35,736 bases of DNA from contig NZVS01000072.1 of NCBI GenBank assembly GCA_002701555.1, positions 1 through 35,736 on the forward strand. The letters run 5' to 3'. This stretch comes from Alphaproteobacteria bacterium (GTDB lineage: Bacteria; Pseudomonadota; Alphaproteobacteria; Micavibrionales; Micavibrionaceae). Positions within the stretch are counted from its first letter, which is position 1; each line of letters opens with the position of its first letter. The notes below the pieces were generated by a model. That model ran no database searches. It was not told the origin of the DNA and saw only the letters and a list, made by a program, of their open reading frames with translations. The position numbers and the translations under genes were made by a program. Positions 7,902 through 16,951 of the stretch are shown piece by piece.

Positions 7902-9323
7902 ATGAATTTTTTAAAAGCCTATTTCCACGCGGCAACGGTCAGTCTGTCTTCAAAGTTTGTCGCCATATTTGCCAACATAGCGCTACTATGGCTGGCCGCG
8001 CGCATATTGGACAAGGGAGATTTTGGTATCTTCATGGTGGCACTGGCTGTTGTCAGTTTGCTTGGAATGGTGTTGGCCGGGCCTTTTTGCAGCATTATTT
8101 TATTTCATGGGTCACGGTTAAAAAATGAGCCGGATCAAAATGAATTGGGGCATGAGTTGACCGGAAGGGTCATGAGTTGGGTGATTATATTTGCTTTGCT
8201 TATAACTGGCCTAATGATCGTGTCCGCAAATATATGGTCTGATATATTTAATATGCCGGATCTGGAACGGTGGCTTTATGTTCTAAGCCCAATGATTATA
8301 CTGGAAGCGCTTAGACGTGTAATGGCGGCTTGGCATAGGGCGCGCCAGGAAGTACAGATATCAATCACTTATAATGAGATATGGCCTAATGTCCTTAAAG
8401 CCGGATTTTTGGTTGGAGCCTATCTTTTTTCTCCGCATATTTATGGCGTGGCTTTTGCGCTTAACCTGTCATTGCTGGTGCCGGTCGTGGCGATTTTCAT
8501 GAAAGACCCTGTTTATCCTAATCTGGGGCGAAAAGTTTTTACAGACTGGGATATAAAGTATGGCCTAAAAAATCTGTTCACTTATGGCCTTAATCAACAA
8601 TCCAGAGGGTTTGATCTTATTTTAGTGGGTGCACTATCAAGTGCACTTATAGCGGCAGATTATGCAATCGCCTCGCGCTTCGGACGTCTTTTGCTGGTTG
8701 GTAAGCAGGGCCTCTCCCAACTTCTTGCTCCCCGGTTAGGAGCGCATTTTGGTGGTGAAGCAAATGACATGGCCGCATTTGAATTCAAAATTATGCGCTT
8801 CATCGGTTTTGCGATCGCCGCTTGCGGCGCCTTATTCATGCTTTTATTTGGAGAATGGGGAACATCACTGTTTTGTGATACGTGTGATAATGCTTACCCA
8901 GTCCTGCTTATCCTGTCGGCAGCTTTTGTCGTTAACACAAGCTTTGGATCTTTGGAAGATTACATGACTATGGCGGGGCATGCAGGCTGGAATCTTGGCC
9001 TAAGCGTAATTTCTACATCAATTATGATTTTAATGAGCATAATACTCATCCCTTATCTGGGAGGTGTGGGAGCAGGTTTTGCTGTTCTGGCGGCCTTTGC
9101 GGTCAGGGGTGTTGCGATGACATTGGCCATCCAGAGGCTGGATGGAGTTATGCTTGTTACAACAGCTAACATGACGACTGCATTTGCGGCGGCAGGTGTT
9201 CTTATCGGTGCGGCGTATGACCAGATAGGAACCGGACTTGCCTTTTTCCTTATTGTATTAATTACCATTTTGCCGCTAGACTATAAAAAACTAATCTCAC
9301 GCCGTGGCCGCACGCTTCGGTGA
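7902..9323 (+). CDS. Polysaccharide flippase, Wzx-like (MOP superfamily)
   Basis: The 473-residue protein is hydrophobic throughout, with about 12-14 predicted membrane helices and short loops. It begins with an amphipathic segment and KFVAIFANIALLWLAARILD, typical of oligosaccharide flippases. Such proteins move lipid-linked sugar repeat units across the inner membrane. The ATG is 12 bases after the zntB stop and is preceded by TAATAGG. The genes behind it encode a sulfotransferase and a methyltransferase, so the flipped glycan may be modified before export. Substrate unknown. A MATE-type drug exporter is less likely because of the neighbours. Confidence 0.85.
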   Translation: MNFLKAYFHAATVSLSSKFVAIFANIALLWLAARILDKGDFGIFMVALAVVSLLGMVLAGPFCSIILFHGSRLKNEPDQNELGHELTGRVMSWVIIFALLITGLMIVSANIWSDIFNMPDLERWLYVLSPMIILEALRRVMAAWHRARQEVQISITYNEIWPNVLKAGFLVGAYLFSPHIYGVAFALNLSLLVPVVAIFMKDPVYPNLGRKVFTDWDIKYGLKNLFTYGLNQQSRGFDLILVGALSSALIAADYAIASRFGRLLLVGKQGLSQLLAPRLGAHFGGEANDMAAFEFKIMRFIGFAIAACGALFMLLFGEWGTSLFCDTCDNAYPVLLILSAAFVVNTSFGSLEDYMTMAGHAGWNLGLSVISTSIMILMSIILIPYLGGVGAGFAVLAAFAVRGVAMTLAIQRLDGVMLVTTANMTTAFAAAGVLIGAAYDQIGTGLAFFLIVLITILPLDYKKLISRRGRTLR

Positions 9324-9336
9324 GGCATATTTTTCA

Positions 9337-10188
9337 ATGAGCAATTTTAAAAAACCAGTCGAGCTTTTTCATCTTGGCCCACCAAAAACCGCAACTACTT
9401 GGGTGTATCGGGCCTTATGTGAAAATTCACAAATTGTAACCAGCGCCGAAGACCGGATACATTTTTTCGATCTGCATTATTCCAAAGGTGAAGATTGGTA
9501 TGATATGCAATTCACCCACAATAGTGATGGCGAAAACGAAGATAAAATAAGGTTCGATCCGACATATTCTTACATTTGCAGCCCTTACGCTTTGCAGAGA
9601 ATTGCAAAATATAATCCTGACGCAAAGTTAATGTTTGGACTGAGGAATCCGATCGATCGGGCATTTTCACATTATTGGCACATAAAAAAACAGGGTATCG
9701 GCGCCAATTTTTCATTTTCAGACATACTGGTTCATTATAATAGTTACGCAACATGGATGGAGCATGGACTGCTATCGAAGTCCGTTCAGTATATCCTGGA
9801 TAATTTTCCCCGAGAAAACATAAAGCCTCTATTGGTTGAAGAAATGGAGGGGAATGGCGAAGCTACATACAAGGATATATGTACATTTGCAGGCATAGAT
9901 GCGGATAGTATGCCTGGCGTTGTAAACCGAAAAATCAACGTTGCAGGCCCGAAAAAAACAAAAGCAAGTTATATGAAAAACAGGCTTGGTAAACTCCTCT
10001 TTGGTCGCGAAACGATGGAGGGCGATACTAGTGGCAGTAAAATAAAAAGCATGTTTTCTGGGAAGCGCGAATATCAAACAGGTATCGACCCCGTACTTCG
10101 CAAAGAACTTAGCGGATATGTGCTTGAGGACATAGAGAAACTTGAAAAATTGCTGGACATTGATTTGTCCGCCTGGAAATCAGCTTAA
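9337..10188 (+). CDS. PAPS-dependent sulfotransferase (carbohydrate type)
   Basis: The 283-residue protein has the 5'-phosphosulfate loop PKTATTW at residues 16-22 and the 3'-phosphate motif LRNPIDRAFSHYWH near residue 107. HFFDLHYSKGEDWYDMQF, near residue 46, resembles heparan-type sulfotransferases. It would move sulfate from PAPS to a sugar hydroxyl or amine in the cytoplasm. The frame stays open back to a GTG at 9304, inside the flippase 3' end. The ATG at 9337 is chosen because it places the loop at the usual distance from the N-terminus and follows GTGAGG by about a dozen bases. Target is probably the glycan handled by the flippase. Confidence 0.87.
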   Translation: MSNFKKPVELFHLGPPKTATTWVYRALCENSQIVTSAEDRIHFFDLHYSKGEDWYDMQFTHNSDGENEDKIRFDPTYSYICSPYALQRIAKYNPDAKLMFGLRNPIDRAFSHYWHIKKQGIGANFSFSDILVHYNSYATWMEHGLLSKSVQYILDNFPRENIKPLLVEEMEGNGEATYKDICTFAGIDADSMPGVVNRKINVAGPKKTKASYMKNRLGKLLFGRETMEGDTSGSKIKSMFSGKREYQTGIDPVLRKELSGYVLEDIEKLEKLLDIDLSAWKSA

Positions 10189-10193
10189 GGGGA
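10187..10193 (+). promoter_or_regulatory. Ribosome site deciding the methyltransferase start
   Basis: AAGGGGA overlaps the sulfotransferase stop codon and sits five bases before the ATG at 10199. The longer open frame from 10142 has no such site and would lie within the sulfotransferase gene. Confidence 0.7.
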
Positions 10194-10198
10194 AATTC

Positions 10199-10942
10199 AT
10201 GGAAAAAGATAGTCAAAAAAAAGGAAGTTTTGGCCTTCCTGCGGATTACAAACCCAACCAGACACTAGAAACCATGGATGTTGTAAGCGGTAAGGACTAT
10301 TGGAATCCAAACAGAACGCGCCTTGCTTTCCTTTATCAATATTATGTGTATGTGTATGCGGCAAAATTAGCGGAAGACCGCAACGCTAAGAAAATTATGG
10401 ATATTGGATGCGGGCCAGCGCCTAAGCTCAGGTTGGTGCATAATAAAAATCCCAAAGCGCATATAATTGGAATTGACCAACCTTCAGCAATTGAATATTG
10501 CCAAAGTACTTATAATTATGGGACATGGGTGGTGGACGATTTCGAAAACCCTAGGGATGATATGGATTTGCCAAAAGCAGATTTAATCATCAGTTCGGAT
10601 GTAATCGAACACCTTCAAAATCCTGATAAACTATTAGAATATGCCCGTTCGAAATTGGCAGACGGTGGCTTAATATTGCTATCGACCCCTGATCGCGCCA
10701 GAATGACAAGTGAAAGTCAGAAGACGCCCGATAATCCCCACCATATTCGTGAGTGGACATATCAGGAGCTGGAAAATTACGTTGTTTCCCGTGGGTTTGA
10801 GATTGTAGAGCATTTCCATCAGTGGCCATTAAGGCTTGTACCTTCAAAAGCCCTAATCAGGAAAATAATTACAAAGATTTTTAAAGGTGAGCCGCGTAAA
10901 TGGAAATATAATCAGGTCATTGTTATCAAACCGAAGGTTTGA
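10199..10942 (+). CDS. Class I SAM-dependent methyltransferase
   Basis: The 247-residue protein carries the class I motifs in order: KIMDIGCGPAPKLRLVH (SAM glycine loop), the acidic ribose contact IGIDQPSAIEYC, then ADLIISSDVIEHL and LADGGLILLSTPDR. The pattern resembles Methyltransf_11/23 proteins found in glycan and lipid clusters. The start at 10199 follows AAGGGGA and lies ten bases after the sulfotransferase stop, so the two are probably co-translated. A role in methylating a sugar of the same glycan is inferred from position only. It is the last gene of the plus-strand cluster, ending seven bases from a convergent gene. Confidence 0.85.
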   Translation: MEKDSQKKGSFGLPADYKPNQTLETMDVVSGKDYWNPNRTRLAFLYQYYVYVYAAKLAEDRNAKKIMDIGCGPAPKLRLVHNKNPKAHIIGIDQPSAIEYCQSTYNYGTWVVDDFENPRDDMDLPKADLIISSDVIEHLQNPDKLLEYARSKLADGGLILLSTPDRARMTSESQKTPDNPHHIREWTYQELENYVVSRGFEIVEHFHQWPLRLVPSKALIRKIITKIFKGEPRKWKYNQVIVIKPKV

Positions 10943-10949
10943 ACCGTAT

Positions 10950-12299
10950 TTAGTTAGACCCATCATTTTCTTTGCCGGCAATGCCGAGAGCTTCCTCAAT
11001 AGAAAGCTTCCCTAAAATTTTGTGTCGGCTCTCATGCATCGTATCCAATAATTTGGCAACAGGTGCGGGGGAGGCGGGCGCTGCAAGGCTTAGCTTTCCT
11101 GCGCGACCATAGCTTTCCAACGCATCAAATACTTCTTGCATAGGAGTTGTGGCAAAGGAAACCGCAGGATGCCATGTTGGCTCGTTCTCCCCAGTGGCTA
11201 AAATCAAGCTTTTCTCGACAAGCGCATCCAATATACGTTCAACAGCGATCGGCGGCGCATTGACGCTTTTGGCAAGATTTTCAGTTGTCCAACTGAGACT
11301 GCGATCATGATGTGCTTTCCCTACATAGTAGACGATGCTTAAGCCATAATTATGCATTAGGCGCGTTGATAACAACAATGGCTGTCGACTTATTCTTAAA
11401 AATCGGGGGTGCTGAGCATAAAAAGCGATGTTGCACCCCAAAAGCACAACCAGCCAACCGATATAAATCCAAACCATAAATAAAATCAAAGTTGCAAAAG
11501 CGGCATATATAGCAACATATGTGGTCGAACTTGTCACAAAAAGAGAGAATATATAGCCCATGACTTTCCAGATGAAAGCCGCAAAAAGTCCTCCGACAAA
11601 GGCGGGCATGATCTGTACTTTTGTATTGGGCATAAATATATAGAGCGCCGCAAAACCAATAGCCAGAACAAGCCATGGCACGAGAAGTCCAAAGAAAGAC
11701 AAGATTGCGCCAATAAAAGCCATATCTTGCAACGTTAAATAAAAATCCGAATGACGAAGTATCGTAGTTGCGCTGGTAGAGAGGAAGATTGCCAGAGGAC
11801 CTATAAACAATACAGTCAAATAATCGCTAAAGCGCTTTGCTACCGACCTACCTTGTCCCACACGCCAGATATAATTAAACGACCATTCGATTTTCTGCAT
11901 GAGGGACACAACCGAATAAATAAGGAAAGCCAAACCGATTGCGCCAAGAACACCGACTTTTATGTTGTCTACGAAATCAACTATTTTTTCGGTAATTTCT
12001 TGCGCCTGCGCATTACCCAGGCCGCTCAGGAGTTGACCTAAAAACGGCTCAAGCTGGTTTTGTACACCAAAGCCCTTCAACACAGAAAAAGATACAGCCA
12101 ACAGGGGAACGATCGTTATTAAGGTTGTATAAACAAGACTCATCGCACGAAGTGAAAATTGTGTATCAGTTCCATCACGGATAAGAGCGAACAGGAAGCG
12201 AGCTATCATGTGCCCCTCCCTAACCAGGAACGGTTTATCGGAAAGATCGGCTTTTAAAAAGGCATCGACCTTTTCTTGTAATACGGATCTTCTCGACAT
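10950..12299 (-). CDS. YihY/BrkB-family inner-membrane protein
   Basis: The 449-residue protein has a soluble N-terminus, about six membrane helices between residues 55 and 290, and a C-terminal cytoplasmic domain resembling a winged helix (around 305-400). FSLRAMSLVYTTLITIVPLL near residue 45 is the family hallmark. These proteins were once called RNase BN by mistake; their biochemical role remains poorly defined, with proposed roles in envelope and anionic lipid transport. Start and the mltA stop share one base (TAATG), so translation is coupled to mltA. Confidence 0.88.
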   Translation of the reverse strand: MSRRSVLQEKVDAFLKADLSDKPFLVREGHMIARFLFALIRDGTDTQFSLRAMSLVYTTLITIVPLLAVSFSVLKGFGVQNQLEPFLGQLLSGLGNAQAQEITEKIVDFVDNIKVGVLGAIGLAFLIYSVVSLMQKIEWSFNYIWRVGQGRSVAKRFSDYLTVLFIGPLAIFLSTSATTILRHSDFYLTLQDMAFIGAILSFFGLLVPWLVLAIGFAALYIFMPNTKVQIMPAFVGGLFAAFIWKVMGYIFSLFVTSSTTYVAIYAAFATLILFMVWIYIGWLVVLLGCNIAFYAQHPRFLRISRQPLLLSTRLMHNYGLSIVYYVGKAHHDRSLSWTTENLAKSVNAPPIAVERILDALVEKSLILATGENEPTWHPAVSFATTPMQEVFDALESYGRAGKLSLAAPASPAPVAKLLDTMHESRHKILGKLSIEEALGIAGKENDGSN

Positions 12300-13534
12300 T
12301 ATTGCATGACCAATCTGTTTAAATGTTTGGGAAGAAGAACATAATAGCGACCGCGGGACTTCATTTTCCCTGCAAGCAATTCCGCCCTTTTTCCCGATCC
12401 CCAGAAAATATCTCCCCGCACAGCGCCTTTGATGGCGCCGCCTGTGTCCTGACCCATCATTAGCTGGCGGAAAACACCTTTGGTTTCATCCGGGTGGTGC
12501 GCGTCAATCCAAAATGGCAGACCGTAGGGCCATATACCATGGTCAACGGCCAATGACCGCTCTGGCGTTAAAGCAATTCCTTCGCCGCCTTTGGGGCCTT
12601 CCGCATCTTTCGTTTCCTCGAAAAACACATAGGAGGGATTTGAGTTCATGATTTCGGTGGCGCGCTGGGGGTGGGTTTCAAGCCAGGTGCGGATACTTTG
12701 CATAGAAACATTTTCTTTTTGCAACTCGTTTTGTTCAACCAGTGTTTTACCGATTGCTTTGTAAAGATGCCCGTTTTGCCCAGCATATCCAACGCGTACC
12801 GTTTCCCCATTTTCAAGTTTAACAATACCTGATCCCTGAATTTCCAGAAAAAAAGCATCAATAGGATTGTCGACCCATAACAGGGCTTTATCCTGTTCCT
12901 GCGGTAGGGCGCCTGACGTAATTTGCGCGCGGTTTTCATAAGGTTTAAGGTGACCGTCTATGTTGCGTCCTGCTATACGCTGACCTTTCAGCTCATCACG
13001 GAATTCTCCAAGATTAACCATTATCAGATCATCAGGCTTTGCCCTGAGCGGTACATTATACCGGTCTGTCTTCTCATATGATCCATTTAGATAGGCTTCG
13101 TAATAGCCTGTAAACAGCCCCTCGGCAGATATACCGTCGCTAACCTCAAATGCGTTAAAGTTCTCAACTAGCCAGGCCGTAATCCCGGCATCATGCTTTG
13201 GCATATTTTCACAAATATCAAGCCAGTCCTGCACATAACCAAATCTGCTGTCATCCCCTATGGCAGCGTTCTTATCCTTTTTAGAAAGGCGGGCACAAGT
13301 TTTGGAAAAAGCATCAGTGAAACCCGAGGGCGTTTCTTCGGGCCAGCCGGGAAGAGATGAAAATTCAGTTTGTGTTAGTGTGAGGCGTTGCATTTCAGGT
13401 TTTTCAAAATCGGGTGCAGGGGACTTCGTGCATCCGGGGAGTCCAAAAACAAGAATACAGGCAAAAAAGGCGCAAGCCCAGAAAAAACTATGAGGCATCG
13501 GGAAGGGGGGTTTTATGGTTTTCGGGTTCACCAT
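12299..13534 (-). CDS. mltA: Membrane-bound lytic murein transglycosylase A
   Basis: The 411-residue protein has a lipoprotein signal ending LPGC, with C35 as the likely lipidated residue. The body has the MltA domain (GLFTGYYEAYLNGS near 145) followed by the 3D domain with DTGGAIKGAVRGDIFWGSG, where the second aspartate corresponds to the catalytic one in this family. MltA cleaves the glycan strand of murein with formation of 1,6-anhydroMurNAc at the outer membrane. The first ATG overlaps the Tim44-like gene by 47 bases; an internal ATG at 13498 would reduce this to 11 bases but leave a signal peptide without basic residues. Neither has a clear ribosome site. Confidence 0.92.
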   Translation of the reverse strand: MVNPKTIKPPFPMPHSFFWACAFFACILVFGLPGCTKSPAPDFEKPEMQRLTLTQTEFSSLPGWPEETPSGFTDAFSKTCARLSKKDKNAAIGDDSRFGYVQDWLDICENMPKHDAGITAWLVENFNAFEVSDGISAEGLFTGYYEAYLNGSYEKTDRYNVPLRAKPDDLIMVNLGEFRDELKGQRIAGRNIDGHLKPYENRAQITSGALPQEQDKALLWVDNPIDAFFLEIQGSGIVKLENGETVRVGYAGQNGHLYKAIGKTLVEQNELQKENVSMQSIRTWLETHPQRATEIMNSNPSYVFFEETKDAEGPKGGEGIALTPERSLAVDHGIWPYGLPFWIDAHHPDETKGVFRQLMMGQDTGGAIKGAVRGDIFWGSGKRAELLAGKMKSRGRYYVLLPKHLNRLVMQ

Positions 13535-14219
13535 CTTTGGTTTCGAAAATCAACCAGGTCGGATCCTTTGATTTGAGCTTGCGCCCGAATGTCCACAAAT
13601 CGGCCATTTCAGTAATGCGTTCAGGATCACCGCTGATGATTTTTCCATCGCGGTCTCTAATCACCGCCGTTTCTTCAGCGCGGATACGAAGTGTGATAAA
13701 TGCAAATCCTTCACGAATGGCGGCATCGTTAACATCGGCGGCCCGAACTGCATGAATTTCCGTATCTACAGATTCACCTGTTCTGCTACGTTCGTCTATT
13801 GCAGCTTCAAAACCTTCGTAAACCTGGGGAGCCAGAAGTTCGGAAAGCATCTCCTTGTCACCATCGGCAAAAGCCTCAACAACAATAACAAATGCTTCCT
13901 TTGCATTTTTGATGAAATCCTGCGGGTGGAACATGCGGTCAGCACGCGCAATCTCCATAAAGCCATCTTTGGCATCTTCGCTTTCAAACTCAATATTTTT
14001 AAGGGCGCTATCCGAAAGGTCAGCCAGAGGCAGGGAGCTTTCTTCTGAGTTTGCAGGGATGGGCTCCACGGTCTGGCTGGGCGATGAGGGTTGATTTTCA
14101 AAAGGGTTGGGTCTTTGCCGCTCGTCCCCACTTTTTGTGCCTAGTGTATTGCGAAGCCACACAACAAGCGCGCCTGCTATGATAATGTAAATTAAAAGAT
14201 CTGCCGGTATTCCGCCCAT
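13488..14219 (-). CDS. Tim44/TimA-family putative adaptor protein
   Basis: This 243-residue protein begins with a single N-terminal membrane helix (about 5-24), then a low-complexity Pro/Ser/Glu linker and a C-terminal Tim44-like domain (about 95-235), with FIKNAKEAFVIVVEAFADGD and TDLW-like elements. Alphaproteobacterial proteins of this kind lie next to secB and mltA, as here, and are relatives of the mitochondrial import-motor component Tim44. In bacteria they are thought to help membrane or periplasm targeting. It is divergent from secB by 100 bases and overlaps mltA downstream. Confidence 0.85.
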   Translation of the reverse strand: MGGIPADLLIYIIIAGALVVWLRNTLGTKSGDERQRPNPFENQPSSPSQTVEPIPANSEESSLPLADLSDSALKNIEFESEDAKDGFMEIARADRMFHPQDFIKNAKEAFVIVVEAFADGDKEMLSELLAPQVYEGFEAAIDERSRTGESVDTEIHAVRAADVNDAAIREGFAFITLRIRAEETAVIRDRDGKIISGDPERITEMADLWTFGRKLKSKDPTWLIFETKDGEPENHKTPLPDAS

Positions 14220-14319
14220 AATTTATAAACTTTTCCGTTACTTCTTATATCGGTTGTTCTTGATTAACTTCAAGCCTTGCCTTAATACTAAATACAAGGA
14301 AAGACAAAGGAAACTTTAA

Positions 14320-14853
14320 ATGACCAAAGATAAAAAGACCACAGAATCCTCATCAAAAAAAGCAGAAACTTCAAATAAAGTTGTTGAAGAGCGTAATGCC
14401 CAATCCCTGCAGTTGCAAATTTTGGCTCAGTATTTAAAAGACGTATCGTTTGAAAGTCCAAACTCCCCGTACTCGCTACGAGCGGGTCAGGAAAACCCTA
14501 AAACAGAGCTATCCTTTAACCTTGAAACGCGCGAGATAGACAAGGAAAAAGGCGGCGATCTTTATGAAGTCGCCATTAAGGTAACCGCGAAAGCAATGCG
14601 CGGCAAGGATGTAGTTTTTATTACAGAAGTTGATTATGGCACACTGGTTTCCATGAAAGGCGTTCCTGCCGAAAAAATCGGCCCGCTTCTTCTGATCGAA
14701 GTGCCGCGCCTGACATTTCCCTTTGTTCGCAAAGTTATTGCGGACCTAACCCAAGAAGGTGGTTTCCCGCCATTACTGCTTAACCCTGTTGACTTTACAT
14801 CGCTTTATAAAAAGGGATCAGATAAGGCCAAGGCTTCCAAAAAAGCCAAGTAG
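14320..14853 (+). CDS. secB: Protein-export chaperone SecB
   Basis: The 177-residue protein contains the SecB fold: LQLQILAQYLKDVSFESPNS, the first strand and peptide-binding region, then VDYGTLVSMKG, LLLIEVPRLTFPFVRKVIA and GGFPPLLLNPVDF, all highly conserved. It is a homotetrameric cytoplasmic chaperone that keeps preproteins unfolded and hands them to SecA. Both ends are lysine-rich extensions, common in alphaproteobacteria. AAGGAAA precedes the ATG. The stop is one base from the convergent dnaQ stop. It stands alone on the plus strand between two minus-strand runs. Confidence 0.96.
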   Translation: MTKDKKTTESSSKKAETSNKVVEERNAQSLQLQILAQYLKDVSFESPNSPYSLRAGQENPKTELSFNLETREIDKEKGGDLYEVAIKVTAKAMRGKDVVFITEVDYGTLVSMKGVPAEKIGPLLLIEVPRLTFPFVRKVIADLTQEGGFPPLLLNPVDFTSLYKKGSDKAKASKKAK

Positions 14854-14854
14854 A

Positions 14855-15550
14855 TCAGGAGCCGTATTTTTCCCAGAGCGGATCGCTAAGCTGTGACAGA
14901 AATTCGGCATGCGCCTGTTTTTCGGCATCATTTAACAAAAATTCCCTCGGCTCACGATAAGGTTTTCCAGAAGAACTGGTTTCTGAGGATTTGGTTTTTG
15001 TGCCGGACAGATTTTCACGCGCCAGAGATAGTCCGTGTTGACGCCCACCCATAAGCTCAAGATACACTTCCGCAAGAAGCTGGGAATCAAGAAGTGCGCC
15101 GTGCAGTTCCCGATTTGTATTGTCAATCCCAAAACGCCGGCAAAGCGCATCAAGATTGGCAGGAGAACCCGGGAATTTCTGACGAGCTATTTGCAATGTA
15201 TCAATATGATCTTTCATGCGTAGCGATGGATAGCCAAAAGCTTTAAGCTCGGCATTTAAAAATTTTATATCAAATTCGGCATTATGGATGACCATACGGT
15301 TATTGCCGATGAAATCCATGAAATCGCCTACAACTTCGCCGAATGTCGGTTTATCTTTTAAAAAATCTGTGGTAATGCCGTGAACGGCAACCGCGTCTGC
15401 GGGAACATCGCGTTCCGGATTTATATACTGCCAATACGTACGGCCAGTTGGTATAAAGTTCTCAACCTCCACACACCCGATTTCAATGATGCGGTCACCA
15501 TTATCGGGATCAAATCCAGTTGTTTCTGTATCCAGTATGATTTCACGCAT
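14855..15550 (-). CDS. dnaQ: DNA polymerase III epsilon subunit (proofreading)
   Basis: The 231-residue protein has the exonuclease motifs: ExoI ILDTETTG with D7 and E9, ExoII HNAEFDIKFLN near 95, and ExoIII HGALLDSQLL near 155, so the DEDDh active site looks intact. It removes misincorporated bases as part of the replicative polymerase core. The C-terminal tail beyond residue 175 would carry the polymerase-binding segment and is Ser/Thr-rich. The gene is the last of the run starting at 20255 and overlaps coaE by eight bases. Confidence 0.95.
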   Translation of the reverse strand: MREIILDTETTGFDPDNGDRIIEIGCVEVENFIPTGRTYWQYINPERDVPADAVAVHGITTDFLKDKPTFGEVVGDFMDFIGNNRMVIHNAEFDIKFLNAELKAFGYPSLRMKDHIDTLQIARQKFPGSPANLDALCRRFGIDNTNRELHGALLDSQLLAEVYLELMGGRQHGLSLARENLSGTKTKSSETSSSGKPYREPREFLLNDAEKQAHAEFLSQLSDPLWEKYGS

Positions 15551-16148
15551 GATTTTTTTCCTCGAGTGCCTTCAGTATAGTTTTGACTTCTTGCATTGAA
15601 AAGGCTTTTCCCGCACCTGTGTGGACAATAAAATCTGCCAGTGCGCATTTTTCCTTGTCCGGCATTTGGCTTTTCAGAATTCCAGAAAATTTTTCATGCG
15701 TCATGCCAGGCCGTGACAGTGCGCGTTGTTTCTGTATAAATCTAGGCGCTGTTACAACAATGACATAGTCAAGTCGCTTCTGGGCGCCTGTTTCATAAAG
15801 AAGTGGTATATCAAATAAAATAACGGGCGTTCCCATCTTTTGATGAAGGGCTGTGAAGGTGGCTTGTTCTTCCCATACGAAGGGATGAAGTATATTTTCA
15901 AGTTCTGTGCGTTTTTCAGTATCGGAAAAAACTATCTGCCCTAGTTTTTGGCGATCAATGGCTTGTTTTTTTCTGTCCCAACTCTTTGGGAAGGCGCGGG
16001 CAATTTCTGAAAAAACGCGGCTGTCAGGCGAAAAAGCTTTGTGTACCGCCTTATCGGAATCATGTACAGGCACACCATTTTCAGCAAACATAGCGGCAAC
16101 AGTTGATTTACCCATAGCTATGGAACCGGTAAGGCCGAGTTTAATCAC
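15543..16148 (-). CDS. coaE: Dephospho-CoA kinase
   Basis: The 201-residue protein starts KLGLTGSIAMGKST, a P-loop at residues 4-16, and has VPVHDSDKAVH near 30 and FDIPLLYETG near 112, the substrate and lid regions of CoaE. It phosphorylates dephospho-CoA as the last step of coenzyme A synthesis. The start codon is GTG, sharing one base with the aroE stop (TAGTG), so translation is coupled. CoA made here feeds the acyl-carrier system encoded later in the window, a general metabolic link rather than an operon link. Confidence 0.95.
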   Translation of the reverse strand: MIKLGLTGSIAMGKSTVAAMFAENGVPVHDSDKAVHKAFSPDSRVFSEIARAFPKSWDRKKQAIDRQKLGQIVFSDTEKRTELENILHPFVWEEQATFTALHQKMGTPVILFDIPLLYETGAQKRLDYVIVVTAPRFIQKQRALSRPGMTHEKFSGILKSQMPDKEKCALADFIVHTGAGKAFSMQEVKTILKALEEKNHA

Positions 16149-16951
16149 TATACAATCGCTTCCTTCGAACTGTCATCAACATGCGGGGAAAGGCCTGTCC
16201 AAATTTCAAAACTTTTTTGCGCCTGATAGAAAAACATATCTGCACCTGTAACAACCGTATTGCCTCGATCCAATGCTTGCGTAAGAAGGGGTGTCATAAG
16301 GGGGGTATAGACAATATCAGTAACCAGCGCACGCTTCGGAAGGTTTCCCAGATTAATATCGAGGCCTTTTCCACCCTGCATTCCCAGGCTGGTTGCATTT
16401 ATCAGGATATTTGCGCCCTTTAATGCGTTTTCACGGTTTCCCCATTCTACAAAATGTCCGTCGAAATCTTCTGCTAGATTAACGCCCTTGAGTGCGGTGC
16501 GATTTACGATACGAATTTCCGGTGCATTATTTTGCTGCAAAACATATGCGGCGGCACGCGCTGCACCGCCTGCGCCCAAAATAACAGCAGGCCCGTCATT
16601 CCAACTGAATGTCGGTGCATTAGTCTCAATATTGCGCTTAAAACCGTAAATATCGGTATTATACGCATAGAGTTTGTGATCCTTCAGGAGGATAGTATTC
16701 ACCGCACCTGTTGCCTGTGCGCCGCCATCGAAAAAATCGCAAAAAACGCCTATTTTTTCTTTTAAAGGTACTGTGACATTAAATCCCACATACCCGGCTT
16801 CCAGCAATTTACCAAAATCATGCTTCAAATTTTCCGGTTTTATTTCAATTGCTTCATAAGTGCCTGAAATATTATTTTCTACAAGCCAGTGTTTGTGCAA
16901 GGCAGGGGATTTGCTATGTGATATAGGTGAACCTAATACGGCAAGTTTCAT
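16148..16951 (-). CDS. aroE: Shikimate 5-dehydrogenase
   Basis: The 267-residue protein has the shikimate-binding N-terminus LGSPISHSKSPALHK, the catalytic lysine in NVTVPLKEK (near 65), an Asn-Thr-Asp element (YNTDIYGF) and the NADP-binding loop LGAGGAARAA near 127 followed by NRT. It reduces 3-dehydroshikimate to shikimate for aromatic amino-acid synthesis. The ATG overlaps the ppsR stop by four bases (ATGA). Confidence 0.95.
   Translation of the reverse strand: MKLAVLGSPISHSKSPALHKHWLVENNISGTYEAIEIKPENLKHDFGKLLEAGYVGFNVTVPLKEKIGVFCDFFDGGAQATGAVNTILLKDHKLYAYNTDIYGFKRNIETNAPTFSWNDGPAVILGAGGAARAAAYVLQQNNAPEIRIVNRTALKGVNLAEDFDGHFVEWGNRENALKGANILINATSLGMQGGKGLDINLGNLPKRALVTDIVYTPLMTPLLTQALDRGNTVVTGADMFFYQAQKSFEIWTGLSPHVDDSSKEAIV

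Noticed and set aside
9304..9336. GTG start giving 11 extra residues to the sulfotransferase
   Set aside because: It lies inside the flippase 3' end and pushes the phosphosulfate loop away from its usual distance to the N-terminus.
13752..14048. 98-residue plus-strand open frame inside the Tim44-like gene
   Set aside because: It overlaps a clear coding gene on the other strand and has no ribosome site or domain.
14260..14288. TTGATT with 17-base spacing to TAATAC as secB promoter
   Set aside because: The -10 element matches only three of six consensus bases; not listed as a feature.
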